Notes: a model not told the origin generated them from the letters alone. DNA of 64,000 nt from Pseudomonas sp. PSB18 (GCF_014596565.1 NZ_NOIN01000001.1:124001-188000); one strand, 5' to 3'. Numbered from the stretch's first letter, positions 44,337 to 54,230 are shown. Translations and numbers: made by a program.

Positions 44337-47300
44337 ATGATACGTTTCTGCCCCAACTGCAAAACCGAGCGCGCTCTCCAGGAGATATTCTGCGAAGGGC
44401 TCATTCAGGAACAACCCTGCGGCTGGGACCTCGCCGGCGAACCCATTCGTGCCGCCGGTTGGCGGCCGCAAACCGTCTTCACTGAGGAAACCCTGCCGCA
44501 GGTAAGTCCGGCCCAGGAAACTGTCCCTGACCTGCTCTGCGAAAATGGTCACCCGATGGTCGATGGCGACCTGATGTGCCTTGAATGTGGCAGCTCACTT
44601 GCGCAAGCAACGCCCTGCGGCGCGCTGCCAGACAACAGCGAACCGGAAGGCATCACCCAGACCCTGATCGACGGCTGGCGCCTGATCCGCCAGATCAGCA
44701 GTACCGACGGCGTGCGTGAGCGATACGTCGCCGAGCACAATGAAACCGCGCAACGAGCAGTTCTGACGTTGTATCGACCCGGTGCCGAACCGGACCCGGC
44801 GATCTACGATGTAATTCGCCGACTGCCCCGCGAGCACGTGCCTGAAATCATCGCCACCGGCCGCTGGGATGACCGTGCCTACGAGGTCATTGAAGAACTC
44901 ACCGGCGGAACCCTGGCAGAACTCGGCAGCGTAATCCGCGACAGCGACAGCGTGCACCATGTCGTCAAGGAACTGGGACAGGCGCTGCATGCTTTCAACG
45001 AAGCTGGCCTACGCCATCGGGACCTGCGCCCAACCAGCCTGCTGGTACGTTCCCGCGAACCCCTGGACCTGGTCATCAGCGGTTTCGGTTCGGCACGCCT
45101 GTCCGAGTTCGACCTGGACATCGTCTCGCCTCTGGAAACCAGTCGCTACATGGCGCCAGAAGCTATCGCAGGTGGCGTTGCGGCCGCCTCGGACTGGTGG
45201 AGCCTGGGCATGATTCTGCTCGAGCAACTGACCCAGGGCGCCTGCTTCGACGGCATCAATGCCAACGCTTTTCTTATTCACGTGCTGGCCAATGGCGTGC
45301 CGATCCCCGACGACCTCGACCCGCGTCTGAACCTGTTGCTGCGAGGGCTGCTGGCACGCGACCGTCATCAGCGCTGGCAATGGCAACAGGTCCAGGACTG
45401 GCTCAACGGCATTGCGATCGAGGCGCCGGCCTCCTCCGTCCAGCAAACGGACGAAGGTGAAGGTGCCACCCTACGGCTGGGAGAGCGTCGCTTCCACAAG
45501 CCCGGCGTATTCGCCCTGGCGGCGGCCCAGGCGGATAACTGGCAACAGGCCCTGGACCACTTGCTGCGCGGTGTGATCGTGACATGGGCCGAACAGGTCG
45601 GTCTCGCCCCTTCCCTGGTCGCCGGCTTACGACAGGTTGTCCAGCACGAAGGTATCGAGGACGACTTCCGTCTCATGCTGGCGTTGAGAATCCTCAACCC
45701 GGAAATCCCGTTGATCCATCGTGGCGACATCGTCACGCCAGGATGGCTGCTGGAGCATCCGTTGGAAGGCTATCGCTTGATCAGCGGGTCGGTCCCGGAC
45801 CTGCTTGAGCAATTGCAGACCGACAACTGGCTATCGCGTCTCAAAACCCGCGCCGAAAACGTCCGTCAGCGTGCCCTGCACCAACACATCGAGTTGGTCG
45901 AAGAGCAACTGCGGATATTCCTGCTGTCGACCTCGCGCGCCAAGCTGGCCACACAGTGGCAGGAACGCCAACGGCTGTTCCCCGACACCGACCATCCGGG
46001 GTTGGCCTCACTGTCGGAACGCCGGGTGATCGCCGAAGAAGATCTGATTGTGCTGCTCAGCGCCGCGATCAGCCAGTTTCGTTCAGCGCCCTCGATCATA
46101 GAGAGCGCCGCCGAGCTGGCCAGGAACGCCGATGTCGGCTGGTTCGACGCCGAAGCGGCAACCCAGCTGCTGTTGCACTCTCGACTTGAGCTGTACCGGA
46201 GTGTCGATGAGCGTATCCAGGGCTTTGCCCGTTGTGGCGTGCCAGTCGTGGACGAGTGGGCCGAGCAGTTCCGCCTGGAACGACGTATGCCGTTGGCCCA
46301 GACACTGGTGCTGCTGGCTATACCGTCCAGTCACTGGCTGGAGCCACAGAAACAGCAGTATGTCTCACAGATCCTCGATTTCTTCGAAAAGAAGGTTGTG
46401 ACCGCCGTGATGCGCGGGCCGCTGGTGCGCATGAGCATCGGCAAGACCACCGCACGGGTCGATCTCAACGAACTCAACAGCGAGCGCAGTCCGGCCGCGG
46501 CGCTGCTCGATCACCTGTTGCAACGTAATGCCCGGGCCGTGAATCTCGACCCGGAGAGTTTTCAGCTCAACGGCCAGCTGGAATCACGCCTGCATACCCT
46601 GTACCGGCAAAGCGCACTCTACAAACGCGACACCGGCATCGATGGCCTGTACCTGGGCTTCCCTTTCCTGCTCAACCGTGACCCTCGCGGCACCACGCGC
46701 ACGCGAATCATCCCGCTGCTGCTGTGGCCAGTGAAGCTGCTGCTGGAGTTGGGTTCGCGTGGGCACGCCGCCTTGGCGTTCGACAGTGAACGTGAGGAAG
46801 TGCGGCTCAACCCCGCACTGGAAAGCGTACTCGGTGCCGAAACCTGCAAGCGCTGGCACAAGACCGCCGATGAGCTGCTGGGGCGCTCGTCCATTCGCGC
46901 AACGGATGTCATGGACGCCTTCGGGATGCTCGCCACCATTCGCTCACGCACCCTGGGCAATCTACCCGCCAGCACCGTGGAGATCGCGCCCTACCAGGAT
47001 GAACTGGACTGCGCGGCCGTGCTGTTTCACGTGACCTTCATGGGGCAAGCCATCGGTGAAGATCTACGCCAACTGAAGACGCTTTCGCCTGCCGGCACCG
47101 GACTGGAAACCGCGTTGCGCCTCAAGGTCGCCGACGAATCCCCACGCGAGGCGCCGCCAGGCGAGCTGCAACGCTATTTCACCGTGGCCAGCGACCCCTC
47201 ACAGGAAGCGGCCGTGATCCAGGCCCGGCAGAGCCCGGGACTGCTGGTCGAGGGGCCGCCCGGGACCGGCAAGAGCCAGACTATCGTCAACATGGTCGCC

Positions 47301-50300
47301 GATGCTATCGGCCGCCAGCGCAGCTTGCTTATCGTCTGTCAGAAGCATGCGGCGCTGGAGGTGGTGTACAAACGTCTGGTCGCCGAAGGCCTCGGTCAAC
47401 GCATCGTCATGCTCAATGACGTCAACCGCGACCGCGAGCCCGTCATCCGCAGCATTCGTGAACAATTGGAAAGCCTGTTCACGGACGGCAGCCAGGCGCA
47501 GGGTTGGCAACGCCAGCGCGAACAGGTCGCGGCCCGCATCGAAGCCCTGGAGGGCGAGCTCGACCGCTTCCAACAGAGCCTGCATCGCCTTGATGACAAT
47601 ACCGGCCTCAGCTACCGCAGGCTGCTTGGCGAATTGATCGAACTGGAGTCCGGCCCAGCGCCGCTCGAGTTTCCGGCCTTGCGCCAACGCCTGGCATCCC
47701 TGGACCTCGCCAGCCTCACCCGCCTGGAAGAAAGCTGCGCGCCGCTGGTACGCCTGTGGTTGCCCGCACGCTACGAAGGCAGTCCATTGGCCCAGTTGCA
47801 GTCATTCGCCGCCGATCGGGCGACCTTGCAGGCCTTCACCGACAATCTGCACAGTTTCACCCAGGCCGAAAACAACCGTCAGGCCACGTTGCAGGCACAC
47901 CCCGCCAGCTTCGAGATCGACGACCCCGCGCCGTACCGCGACTGGATGACGACCCATGTCGCGACCCTCCTCGGTCTGAAGCAAGAGCAACGTCTGCGTC
48001 TTGCGCGCTGGCTGCCGCTGTTCCGCAGCCGCGAAGAGGGCCAACTCCCACGGGGCGAGTCGATTCTCGCCGAACTGCAGCAACTGGATCAGCAACTCGG
48101 CCAACTGGATCAGGACCACTACGCCCCCACCTTGTCACCGGCACTCTGCCTGCTCGAAAACAAAGCCCTCAGGCATCTGGATCAGGACTGTACCAAGGTC
48201 ATCGCCGCACGGTCCTGGTTGGCGAACATCAACCCGCTGCATCTGCTGCGGCGCAAGCGACTGCGCAACTTTCTTCAAGAGCAAGGGGAAAGTCTGGTTG
48301 TTGAAGCGCTGCCAACGCTGCAGGCAGCCATTCGCCTGGAAAGCCAGTGGCGACCTTTGCGCGCCGAGCTGAGTACCCTGCACCAGGCATTGGAACTGGA
48401 AACGGTGAACAGGCAAGCCTGCCTGGAATTGTCCAGTCTCGTGAAGAGCGACATCCGCCATCTGCTGGAAATCCAGGCACTGGCACTGGCCTTGGCACAA
48501 TCGCCTCGCGCCCGACAGGCGGATGAAGCCGCCCTCGCCGGCGACAAACAGCACCTCGAGGCGCTGCTCAGCGATCTGGATGCTTCGCTGGTGCGCCATG
48601 GCGTTCGCCATTCCAGCCTCGAACAACTCAAGATACTCGGCGACTGGCTGGGTGATGAGCTGGTGCGACAACTGCAGCATGCCGTCGAACACAACCTGAG
48701 CAATCAACTGAGTCTTGATCGTCTGCATGAGGCGTTGTCCTACCTGGCCGCCTACCAGACATTCCGCGGGCGTGCCGGTCAGTTGACGACAGCCGACCTC
48801 GAGTTGCTCGCCCTGCTGCGCCAACGCCAGGAACAGTTGGACAACATTGCACCCGAGCAACTGGAAGCCGAAGTGCGACGCCTGCTCAACCGTGAAGCCC
48901 GGCTGGGTTGGAAACATCGCGTCGAGCAAGCCAATCCCGAACTCTTGTTCAGCCAGGACGAAGCCCGCGCCAAAGTCGCCAGCCTCGCGCAAGCCGATGC
49001 ACAGATGCGGCTGCTCAATCGTGAGCTGCTGGCCAAAGGCATCAACCTCGATCACTTGGGCAATCGCAAGCAATGGGAGGATGTCACCCGCCTGACGGGC
49101 AAACGCTCGCGGCGCCTGCGCGAATTCATTGAACTGGGCAGTAACCTCGGCTTGATGAGCCTGCGTCCGGTATGGCTGATGAACCCGGACGTCGCCAGTC
49201 GTGTACTGCCACTCAAGGCCGGCCTGTTCGATACTGTCATCTATGACGAAGCCTCGCAGATGCCGGTTGAGTTCGCCCTGCCGACCTTATTCCGCGGTCA
49301 AGTCACTGTTGTCAGTGGCGATGAGAAGCAAATGCCCCCGACGGCATTCTTTTCCAGTCGCATCGAAAGCGACGAAGCCGAAGTGTTCGACGGCGACGAG
49401 CCTGACGAGGACGCGGATGAGGAACAGCGCGAAGCGTTCGAAGACACCTGGAACCGTCGTGAGATCAAGGACTGCCCTGACCTGCTGCAACTGGCGCGCA
49501 ACGCCCTGCCCAGCACCACATTGCAGATCCACTACCGTTCGGCCTACCGTGAACTGATCGGCTTTTCCAACGCCTCCTTCTATGGCAATCGCCTGAACGT
49601 TCCGGTCCGTCATCCACAGGCAAGCATCCAACGGATCAAACCGCTGGAACTGATCCAGGTCGGTGGGCTGTATCAGAACCAGAGCAATGCCCAAGAAGCC
49701 GAGCGGGTCGTCGAGTACCTCAACGAGTTGTGGCAAAAACCTTACGACCAGCGCCCCTCGGTGGGTGTCGTCACCTTCAACCGCAAGCAGGCCGACCTCA
49801 TCGAGGAGCACCTGGAGCAGCGTGCGGAGCAGGATGAGCTGTTCCGCACAGCCTACGCCCAGGAACGCGAGCGCAGCGAAGACGGCGAGGACATGTCGGT
49901 GTTCGTCAAGAACGTGGAAAACGTGCAGGGCGATGAACGCGACATCATCGTCTTCTCCTCCACCTTCGGCCGCAACAGCCAAGGCACCTTCCGCCGCAGC
50001 TTCGGCGTGCTCGGGCAGACCGGTGGCGAACGGCGCCTGAACGTGGCGGTGACCCGTGCGCGGCACAAGGTGGTGATGATCACATCGATGCCGATCGCCG
50101 ATATCTCCGACATGCTCAACACCCACCGTGCCCCCGCCAGCCCGCGTGACTATCTGCAAGGCTATCTGGAATATGCCCGCGCGCTCTCCTCTGGCGAGTT
50201 CAGCAGCAGCGGCAAGTTGCTGGAGCGCCTGCAGACCGATCGCAGCAGCGTGCACCGCGAACAAGGTCCGCAACGTGATGGTTTTGTCAGGCTGGTCGGC

Positions 50301-50645
50301 GAATTCATTCATTCTCTGGGATGGCAAGCCGCTCCCGCCAGTGAAGGCGATGCTTTCGGCCTCGACTTCGCCATCGAGCATCCAGATACGGGTCTGTACG
50401 CCATTGGCATCGAGTGCGATGCGCCTTGCCACACTCTGCTCGAACGCGCCCGCGCCCGGGAAATCTGGCGCCCGTCCGTGCTGCATCGCGCCATTCCGCA
50501 CATCCATCGCGTGTCATCGCAGGCCTGGTATCACAACGGCGACAGCGAGCGATCACGGCTGCGTGAAGCAATCGAAGACGCCATGAAGGTCGAGCAGCCA
50601 CTGCAACCCAATCCTGTTCCAGTTGATACGGAAATCTGCCCATGA
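44337..50645 (+). CDS. Zinc ribbon-kinase-like-SF1 helicase-nuclease fusion protein
   Basis: The 2102 residues contain, in order: two zinc-binding clusters (C5/C8/C19/C28 and C68/H72/C81/C84); a Ser/Thr-kinase fold (about 105-360) with HRD at 227-229 and APE at 273-275; a linker; an SF1 helicase of the DNA2/COG1112 type with motif I GPPGTGKS (973-980), a long helical insert, Walker B YDEAS (Asp1637), GDEKQMPPT, the HYRS motif, and motif VI VAVTRARHK (about 1903); and a C-terminal Vsr/MTES_1575-type nuclease (Asp2010, IECD 2025-2028). The kinase lacks the beta3 Lys and has GFG in place of DFG, so it is probably a pseudokinase or NTP sensor. The protein resembles phage-defence helicases such as Mokosh or Hhe. 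It is predicted to act on nucleic acids in the cytoplasm. Confidence 0.9.
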   Translation: MIRFCPNCKTERALQEIFCEGLIQEQPCGWDLAGEPIRAAGWRPQTVFTEETLPQVSPAQETVPDLLCENGHPMVDGDLMCLECGSSLAQATPCGALPDNSEPEGITQTLIDGWRLIRQISSTDGVRERYVAEHNETAQRAVLTLYRPGAEPDPAIYDVIRRLPREHVPEIIATGRWDDRAYEVIEELTGGTLAELGSVIRDSDSVHHVVKELGQALHAFNEAGLRHRDLRPTSLLVRSREPLDLVISGFGSARLSEFDLDIVSPLETSRYMAPEAIAGGVAAASDWWSLGMILLEQLTQGACFDGINANAFLIHVLANGVPIPDDLDPRLNLLLRGLLARDRHQRWQWQQVQDWLNGIAIEAPASSVQQTDEGEGATLRLGERRFHKPGVFALAAAQADNWQQALDHLLRGVIVTWAEQVGLAPSLVAGLRQVVQHEGIEDDFRLMLALRILNPEIPLIHRGDIVTPGWLLEHPLEGYRLISGSVPDLLEQLQTDNWLSRLKTRAENVRQRALHQHIELVEEQLRIFLLSTSRAKLATQWQERQRLFPDTDHPGLASLSERRVIAEEDLIVLLSAAISQFRSAPSIIESAAELARNADVGWFDAEAATQLLLHSRLELYRSVDERIQGFARCGVPVVDEWAEQFRLERRMPLAQTLVLLAIPSSHWLEPQKQQYVSQILDFFEKKVVTAVMRGPLVRMSIGKTTARVDLNELNSERSPAAALLDHLLQRNARAVNLDPESFQLNGQLESRLHTLYRQSALYKRDTGIDGLYLGFPFLLNRDPRGTTRTRIIPLLLWPVKLLLELGSRGHAALAFDSEREEVRLNPALESVLGAETCKRWHKTADELLGRSSIRATDVMDAFGMLATIRSRTLGNLPASTVEIAPYQDELDCAAVLFHVTFMGQAIGEDLRQLKTLSPAGTGLETALRLKVADESPREAPPGELQRYFTVASDPSQEAAVIQARQSPGLLVEGPPGTGKSQTIVNMVADAIGRQRSLLIVCQKHAALEVVYKRLVAEGLGQRIVMLNDVNRDREPVIRSIREQLESLFTDGSQAQGWQRQREQVAARIEALEGELDRFQQSLHRLDDNTGLSYRRLLGELIELESGPAPLEFPALRQRLASLDLASLTRLEESCAPLVRLWLPARYEGSPLAQLQSFAADRATLQAFTDNLHSFTQAENNRQATLQAHPASFEIDDPAPYRDWMTTHVATLLGLKQEQRLRLARWLPLFRSREEGQLPRGESILAELQQLDQQLGQLDQDHYAPTLSPALCLLENKALRHLDQDCTKVIAARSWLANINPLHLLRRKRLRNFLQEQGESLVVEALPTLQAAIRLESQWRPLRAELSTLHQALELETVNRQACLELSSLVKSDIRHLLEIQALALALAQSPRARQADEAALAGDKQHLEALLSDLDASLVRHGVRHSSLEQLKILGDWLGDELVRQLQHAVEHNLSNQLSLDRLHEALSYLAAYQTFRGRAGQLTTADLELLALLRQRQEQLDNIAPEQLEAEVRRLLNREARLGWKHRVEQANPELLFSQDEARAKVASLAQADAQMRLLNRELLAKGINLDHLGNRKQWEDVTRLTGKRSRRLREFIELGSNLGLMSLRPVWLMNPDVASRVLPLKAGLFDTVIYDEASQMPVEFALPTLFRGQVTVVSGDEKQMPPTAFFSSRIESDEAEVFDGDEPDEDADEEQREAFEDTWNRREIKDCPDLLQLARNALPSTTLQIHYRSAYRELIGFSNASFYGNRLNVPVRHPQASIQRIKPLELIQVGGLYQNQSNAQEAERVVEYLNELWQKPYDQRPSVGVVTFNRKQADLIEEHLEQRAEQDELFRTAYAQERERSEDGEDMSVFVKNVENVQGDERDIIVFSSTFGRNSQGTFRRSFGVLGQTGGERRLNVAVTRARHKVVMITSMPIADISDMLNTHRAPASPRDYLQGYLEYARALSSGEFSSSGKLLERLQTDRSSVHREQGPQRDGFVRLVGEFIHSLGWQAAPASEGDAFGLDFAIEHPDTGLYAIGIECDAPCHTLLERARAREIWRPSVLHRAIPHIHRVSSQAWYHNGDSERSRLREAIEDAMKVEQPLQPNPVPVDTEICP

Positions 50646-52000
50646 GTGGTCCCAAGGTCGTTCGCATTGTCACTCGCGAAGAAATCATCGCCATCTGTGA
50701 AGGCCACCTGCAACGCCTGGAGCGCGCCGTGGAGCGTTGGCAGACACAAGCCACAAGGCTTGGCGAACTCAGTGAGCAGGAGCGCATCGCCGCCACGGCG
50801 CGACACGCTCGCCTGCGCGCTCTGCTGGCAGAAGATCGATTGGCCGAATTGCAGAAGGCCGTGCCCTTGGAGATTGAGCACCTGCGCCGGGACCTGGAAG
50901 ACCGCGAAGAACGCGCGATCATTCGTGCCGCCGAGCGACGCCAACGCGACCGACGCGTCCAGGAAAACGCCGCGACATTGCTTGACGCCTTGCACGCCAA
51001 TCCCCAAAGCGCCGATCAAACCTTGCTGCAGTCCCTCTCACAATTGGCGAGCGGCGCCAATCGGGAAGATGCCGAACGTCTGCTGGCCGAAGGTTTCACC
51101 CACTTGACCAAGGCCACCGAGAAGCCAGTGCTGAGCGATACCCAACGCGCCCTGGCGCAGCAGCTCAAGGTTGCCGAACCCGAGCTTTCCCTGCGCGATT
51201 GGATAACGGCACAGGAACCGGAAGCCACGCGAGACATACGTCTGCTGCGCATCGATCGCCACATCGTGGAACTGCAACTGCTGCAAGGCGCAGAGCGTGC
51301 CGCACCGTTCCTTCTGGCACTGGAAAGAGCTGAAACGGAAGTCGACGCCAAACGGCGCAATCTGTTGCTCGACAGCTTGGTACTCGACCTCGGCACCTCC
51401 ACTCGAAACTTCCAACGCCAGCGCGAGTGCCTCGAACAGCTGGAGGACCTGGCCAGCGAAATCGAAACCTGCATGGGCACCGAACACGCAACCTTACTGA
51501 GTCAGATTGGCGCCTGCACGACCGATAGCGAGCTCTCGGTGATGGCTGGGCTGATCGAGCAGTGTAAAACGCATATCGCAACCCACTTGCAGACTCAAGC
51601 CGCCCTTGCCCGCCGCGAAGCCGTGCTCGGCGGCTTGGCCAGCCTCGGCTACGAGGTACGCGAAGGCATGGCAACCGCCTGGGCAGAAACCGGCAAGGTC
51701 GTGCTGCGCAAAACCGCGACGCCCGGTTATGGCGTTGAAGTGGGTGGCAAAGCCGACAACGGCCGCCTGCAAGTTCGCGCGGTCGCTCTCAGCAACGACC
51801 GCGACAAGACGCGGGATCGCGACGTTGAAACCATCTGGTGCGGCGAATTCCAGCGGTTACAAGCCTTATTGCAAGATAAGGGCTGCGAGTTGCTGATCGA
51901 GCGGGCACTTTCGGTGGGTGAAGTACCGCTTAAAGAAACGAGCGTTTCCGCGCCGGGCGTAGAGGCAATCGCTGCTCAGCAAAAGACTCTTCATCAATGA
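50642..52000 (+). CDS. Coiled-coil protein, fourth gene of the AAA+/radical-SAM/helicase system
   Basis: No family recognised. The 452 residues are largely helical, with strong coiled coils at about 10-125 and 205-345, rich in Arg, Glu, Leu and Gln. A compact, probably beta-containing C-terminal domain follows (about 350-430; LGYEVREGMATAW, GKVVLRKTATPGYGVEVGG). No membrane helix. The ATG overlaps the stop of the helicase gene (ATGA), so the two proteins are likely made together and may form one complex, with this one as scaffold or regulator. Confidence 0.8.
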   Translation: MSGPKVVRIVTREEIIAICEGHLQRLERAVERWQTQATRLGELSEQERIAATARHARLRALLAEDRLAELQKAVPLEIEHLRRDLEDREERAIIRAAERRQRDRRVQENAATLLDALHANPQSADQTLLQSLSQLASGANREDAERLLAEGFTHLTKATEKPVLSDTQRALAQQLKVAEPELSLRDWITAQEPEATRDIRLLRIDRHIVELQLLQGAERAAPFLLALERAETEVDAKRRNLLLDSLVLDLGTSTRNFQRQRECLEQLEDLASEIETCMGTEHATLLSQIGACTTDSELSVMAGLIEQCKTHIATHLQTQAALARREAVLGGLASLGYEVREGMATAWAETGKVVLRKTATPGYGVEVGGKADNGRLQVRAVALSNDRDKTRDRDVETIWCGEFQRLQALLQDKGCELLIERALSVGEVPLKETSVSAPGVEAIAAQQKTLHQ

Positions 52001-52125
52001 ACCGCTAACGACCCCGCCGCAAGCCAAGCGATCATTCCCTGGTCCGTCATCGAGCGCTCGATCGCAATGCACAGCCTTGGACATACCGCCAGGGTGATCG
52101 CCATGATGGTCGCGATCAGCCAGCG

Positions 52126-52395
52126 CTACTCGTCGGCACTCTTCATATGAAAAATCGTGTACGGCAGGATCAGCGTATCGGCGACGAAACTGAACGGCAG
52201 GTCAATGACTGCAAACGGAGTCAGGGCACTCATGGCCCCAGCGTGGTCGTCAGCCGCGCCTTTGATGATCTCCAGATCGACAGTAACGCCGCAGTAAGGA
52301 TGGAGGCCACACATGTGCCCGTAACTGGAGCTTTCGTTGACAGTCGCGCACCCTGTCAGCAGCGCCATGGTCAAAACCGTTAGCATGAGCCGCAT
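52126..52395 (-). CDS. YceK/YidQ-type small lipoprotein
   Basis: The 89 residues have a lipoprotein signal (MALLTGC, lipidated Cys15) and the YceK-like core (YGHMCGLHPYCGVTVDLEII, FAVIDLPFSFVADTLILPY). Envelope lipoprotein of unknown function. It converges with the four-gene system and is probably unrelated to it. Confidence 0.82.
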   Translation of the reverse strand: MRLMLTVLTMALLTGCATVNESSSYGHMCGLHPYCGVTVDLEIIKGAADDHAGAMSALTPFAVIDLPFSFVADTLILPYTIFHMKSADE

Positions 52396-52684
52396 GATGT
52401 ACCCTCACCCTGGAAGGGCAAGACTGTAGCACTGAAACCGGCCCACCTCTCATTGTTGCTACGGAAGATTTTGCAGCGCGTCTTCTACAGCGCGGGACGT
52501 TGCGACTTGTCCCACTCCTCGCCGTGGCCGTCCTCTGCGAATGGGTAATCACTCCAGCATGGATCAACCGAAATCGCCACCTGCAAAGGCCTGCAGACTT
52601 GCTAAACAGATGAATATCGTTGATGGCGAGAACGATTGATCAAAAACGCGAGGGCCCACGCTTCACCCTACAAATCTCAGGCAC

Positions 52685-52718
52685 AAAAAAAAGCCACTCA
52701 TCTGAGTGGCTTTTTTTT
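52685..52718. terminator. Bidirectional terminator next to tRNA-Gly fragment B
   Basis: Stem GCCACTCA/TGAGTGGC flanked by eight A on one side and eight T on the other. It is repeated exactly at 58027-58060. On the minus strand it sits just after the CCA end of the tRNA-Gly fragment, as expected for a duplicated tRNA terminator. Confidence 0.9.
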
Positions 52719-52726
52719 CTGAATCC

Positions 52727-52747
52727 TGGAGCGGGAAACGAGACTCG
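52727..52747 (-). repeat. tRNA-Gly 3'-end fragment, copy B (att-like)
   Basis: On the plus strand it contains GAGCGGGAAACGAGACTCG, which is the reverse complement of the T-arm/acceptor 3' end of a tRNA-Gly (sequence recalled), ending in CCA on the minus strand. The rest of the tRNA is absent. It is followed on the minus strand by the terminator at 52685-52718. It separates the helicase system from the CoA-transferase module. Confidence 0.8.
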
Positions 52748-53019
52748 CATCCGGTTTCCGACCCATTGAAATCCAAGGGTTTCTTTTGTTGCTGAAGCAA
52801 GAAAAGACTCAGTTCCGGACTTGTTTTCGGGGTGCTACAAGAGCGAAAACAGCGGCAAATCCATGCAAGGTTTTTGGATGCTGCCCAAGCCAATAGGATG
52901 AACGATCATCAAGCTGGCATTGTAATTTCCATAGGATCAACGCGGCATGAACTCCCCGAATAGATGTCAGCCGATCAATCAACCTTGCACCACCTTTTCG
53001 AATCTGATGCGGAGATCCC

Positions 53020-53100
53020 ATGTCCTTCGTTCCCGCCTTTACCGATTTTCTACTGACTCATCTGCAGCAGGAAGAACGCAAACGTATCCTCAACACTTGA
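53020..53100 (+). other. 26-codon open frame, possible gene remnant
   Basis: ATG with GGAG six bases upstream, encoding MSFVPAFTDFLLTHLQQEER and six more residues. It looks like the N-terminus of a longer protein cut short by a stop. No family is assigned. It may be a remnant or a small protein of the island. Confidence 0.25.
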
Positions 53101-53233
53101 GGGTTAGCCTAGGTCCGCCACCCATCCATCTATACGCGTAATCTGTAGTTAGCCGGTAAGACTCAAGGACAAAAGGGTCAGCAGAAGTGTAACCTCGGCT
53201 TCCTGAACTGTTATACAGCTTGAGCTTACCCCG

Positions 53234-54139
53234 ATGCTCCAGAAACACCTCATCCGCCGGCTCGACCTCATCACCCTCCAGCTGTTCGTCAGCGTGCATC
53301 AGGAGGGTACGCTGACCCGAGCAGCGGAGTTGGAGATGATCGCGCTTTCGGCGGCGAGCAAGCGTATGAACGACATGGAACAGGCCCTTGGAATAGAGCT
53401 GTTCGAGCGCAACGCCAAGGGCATGGAGCTGACGGCCGCAGGCGAAACCCTGCTTTATTACGCCAAGCGGATTCTGACCGATGTCGAAAAGATCAGTATC
53501 GATGTTGGCGAGCACCTGCACGGGGTGCGTGGCTATGTCCGTATGCTCGCCAATATCTCCGCCATCATCGAGTTCTTGCCGGAGGACTTACAGGCATTCA
53601 TTGCCGATCACGGGCAAGTGAAGATCAATCTGGAAGAGCGCCCCAGTGCCGGGGTGGTGAAGGGTATTCTGGATGGGGTGGCCGACATCGGGATCTGCTC
53701 TGCGGATACAGAAATCAAAGGGCTTCACGCGGTACCGTACCGCCAGGATGAGTTGGTCGTGGTCATGCGCCCGGAACACCGTCTGGCCGCAAGAGAACGG
53801 ATCGCCTTCGCCGAGACGCTCGACTTCGATCACGTCGGCCTGCACGCCGACAGCTTCATCAATCTGCGCACCCACGCGGCCGCACGCAGTTGCGGAAAAG
53901 CGCTGCGGCTTCGCATCCATGTGCCGGGGTTCGACGCGGTGTGCCGGATGGTCCAGGCTGACCTGGGCATCGGAGTACTGCCGCGCAAGGCTTTCGAGCT
54001 TATTGGCCGGTCGTTGGGCTTGAAGGCGGCGGCACTGGAAGATGATTGGGCCATTCGCAGCATGCTGCTGGTGATCCGGAACGAGGACGCAATTTCGCCG
54101 GTTAGCAAGTTGTTGTACAGGCATCTTCAAGGGCTCTGA
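53234..54139 (+). CDS. LysR-family transcription regulator
   Basis: The 301 residues have an N-terminal winged helix (about 8-65; LQLFVSVHQEGTLTRAAELEMIALSAASKRMNDMEQALG) and a LysR substrate-binding domain (about 95-295). It lies directly upstream of, and co-oriented with, the CoA-transferase/lyase/MFS genes, and an inverted repeat of LysR-box type lies between them. It is the probable activator of that module in response to the substrate or its CoA ester. Confidence 0.92.
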   Translation: MLQKHLIRRLDLITLQLFVSVHQEGTLTRAAELEMIALSAASKRMNDMEQALGIELFERNAKGMELTAAGETLLYYAKRILTDVEKISIDVGEHLHGVRGYVRMLANISAIIEFLPEDLQAFIADHGQVKINLEERPSAGVVKGILDGVADIGICSADTEIKGLHAVPYRQDELVVVMRPEHRLAARERIAFAETLDFDHVGLHADSFINLRTHAAARSCGKALRLRIHVPGFDAVCRMVQADLGIGVLPRKAFELIGRSLGLKAAALEDDWAIRSMLLVIRNEDAISPVSKLLYRHLQGL

Positions 54140-54212
54140 ATCGCGGTCTTCGTATTTCGCGAAGACTCGTTCCAAATTTACGGTTGGTAGCGAGTGGTTG
54201 GCCTCTCTTAGG

Positions 54213-54230
54213 CTTGGATCAAATTCCAAG
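54213..54230. promoter_or_regulatory. LysR-box-like inverted repeat
   Basis: CTTGGATCAAATTCCAAG has six-base arms around six bases and fits the T-N11-A form of LysR operators. It is 20 bp upstream of the CoA-transferase start. A second inverted repeat, GTCTTCG...CGAAGAC, lies at 54146-54166 and could be part of the same control region or a weak terminator. Confidence 0.5.

Larger units (their letters stand above)
52396..53233. other. Intergenic stretch carrying the second island border
   Basis: The 838 bp hold a terminator (52685-52718), the tRNA-Gly 3' fragment copy B (52727-52747) and a 26-codon open frame at 53020. The part from about 52637 to 52825 is a diverged duplicate of 57979-58165. 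The rest shows nothing recognisable. Confidence 0.7.

Noticed and set aside
41846..52000. TerY-P stress triad
   Set aside because: The zinc-ribbon/kinase part recalled it, but there is no vWA (TerY) protein and no PP2C phosphatase in or near the operon.
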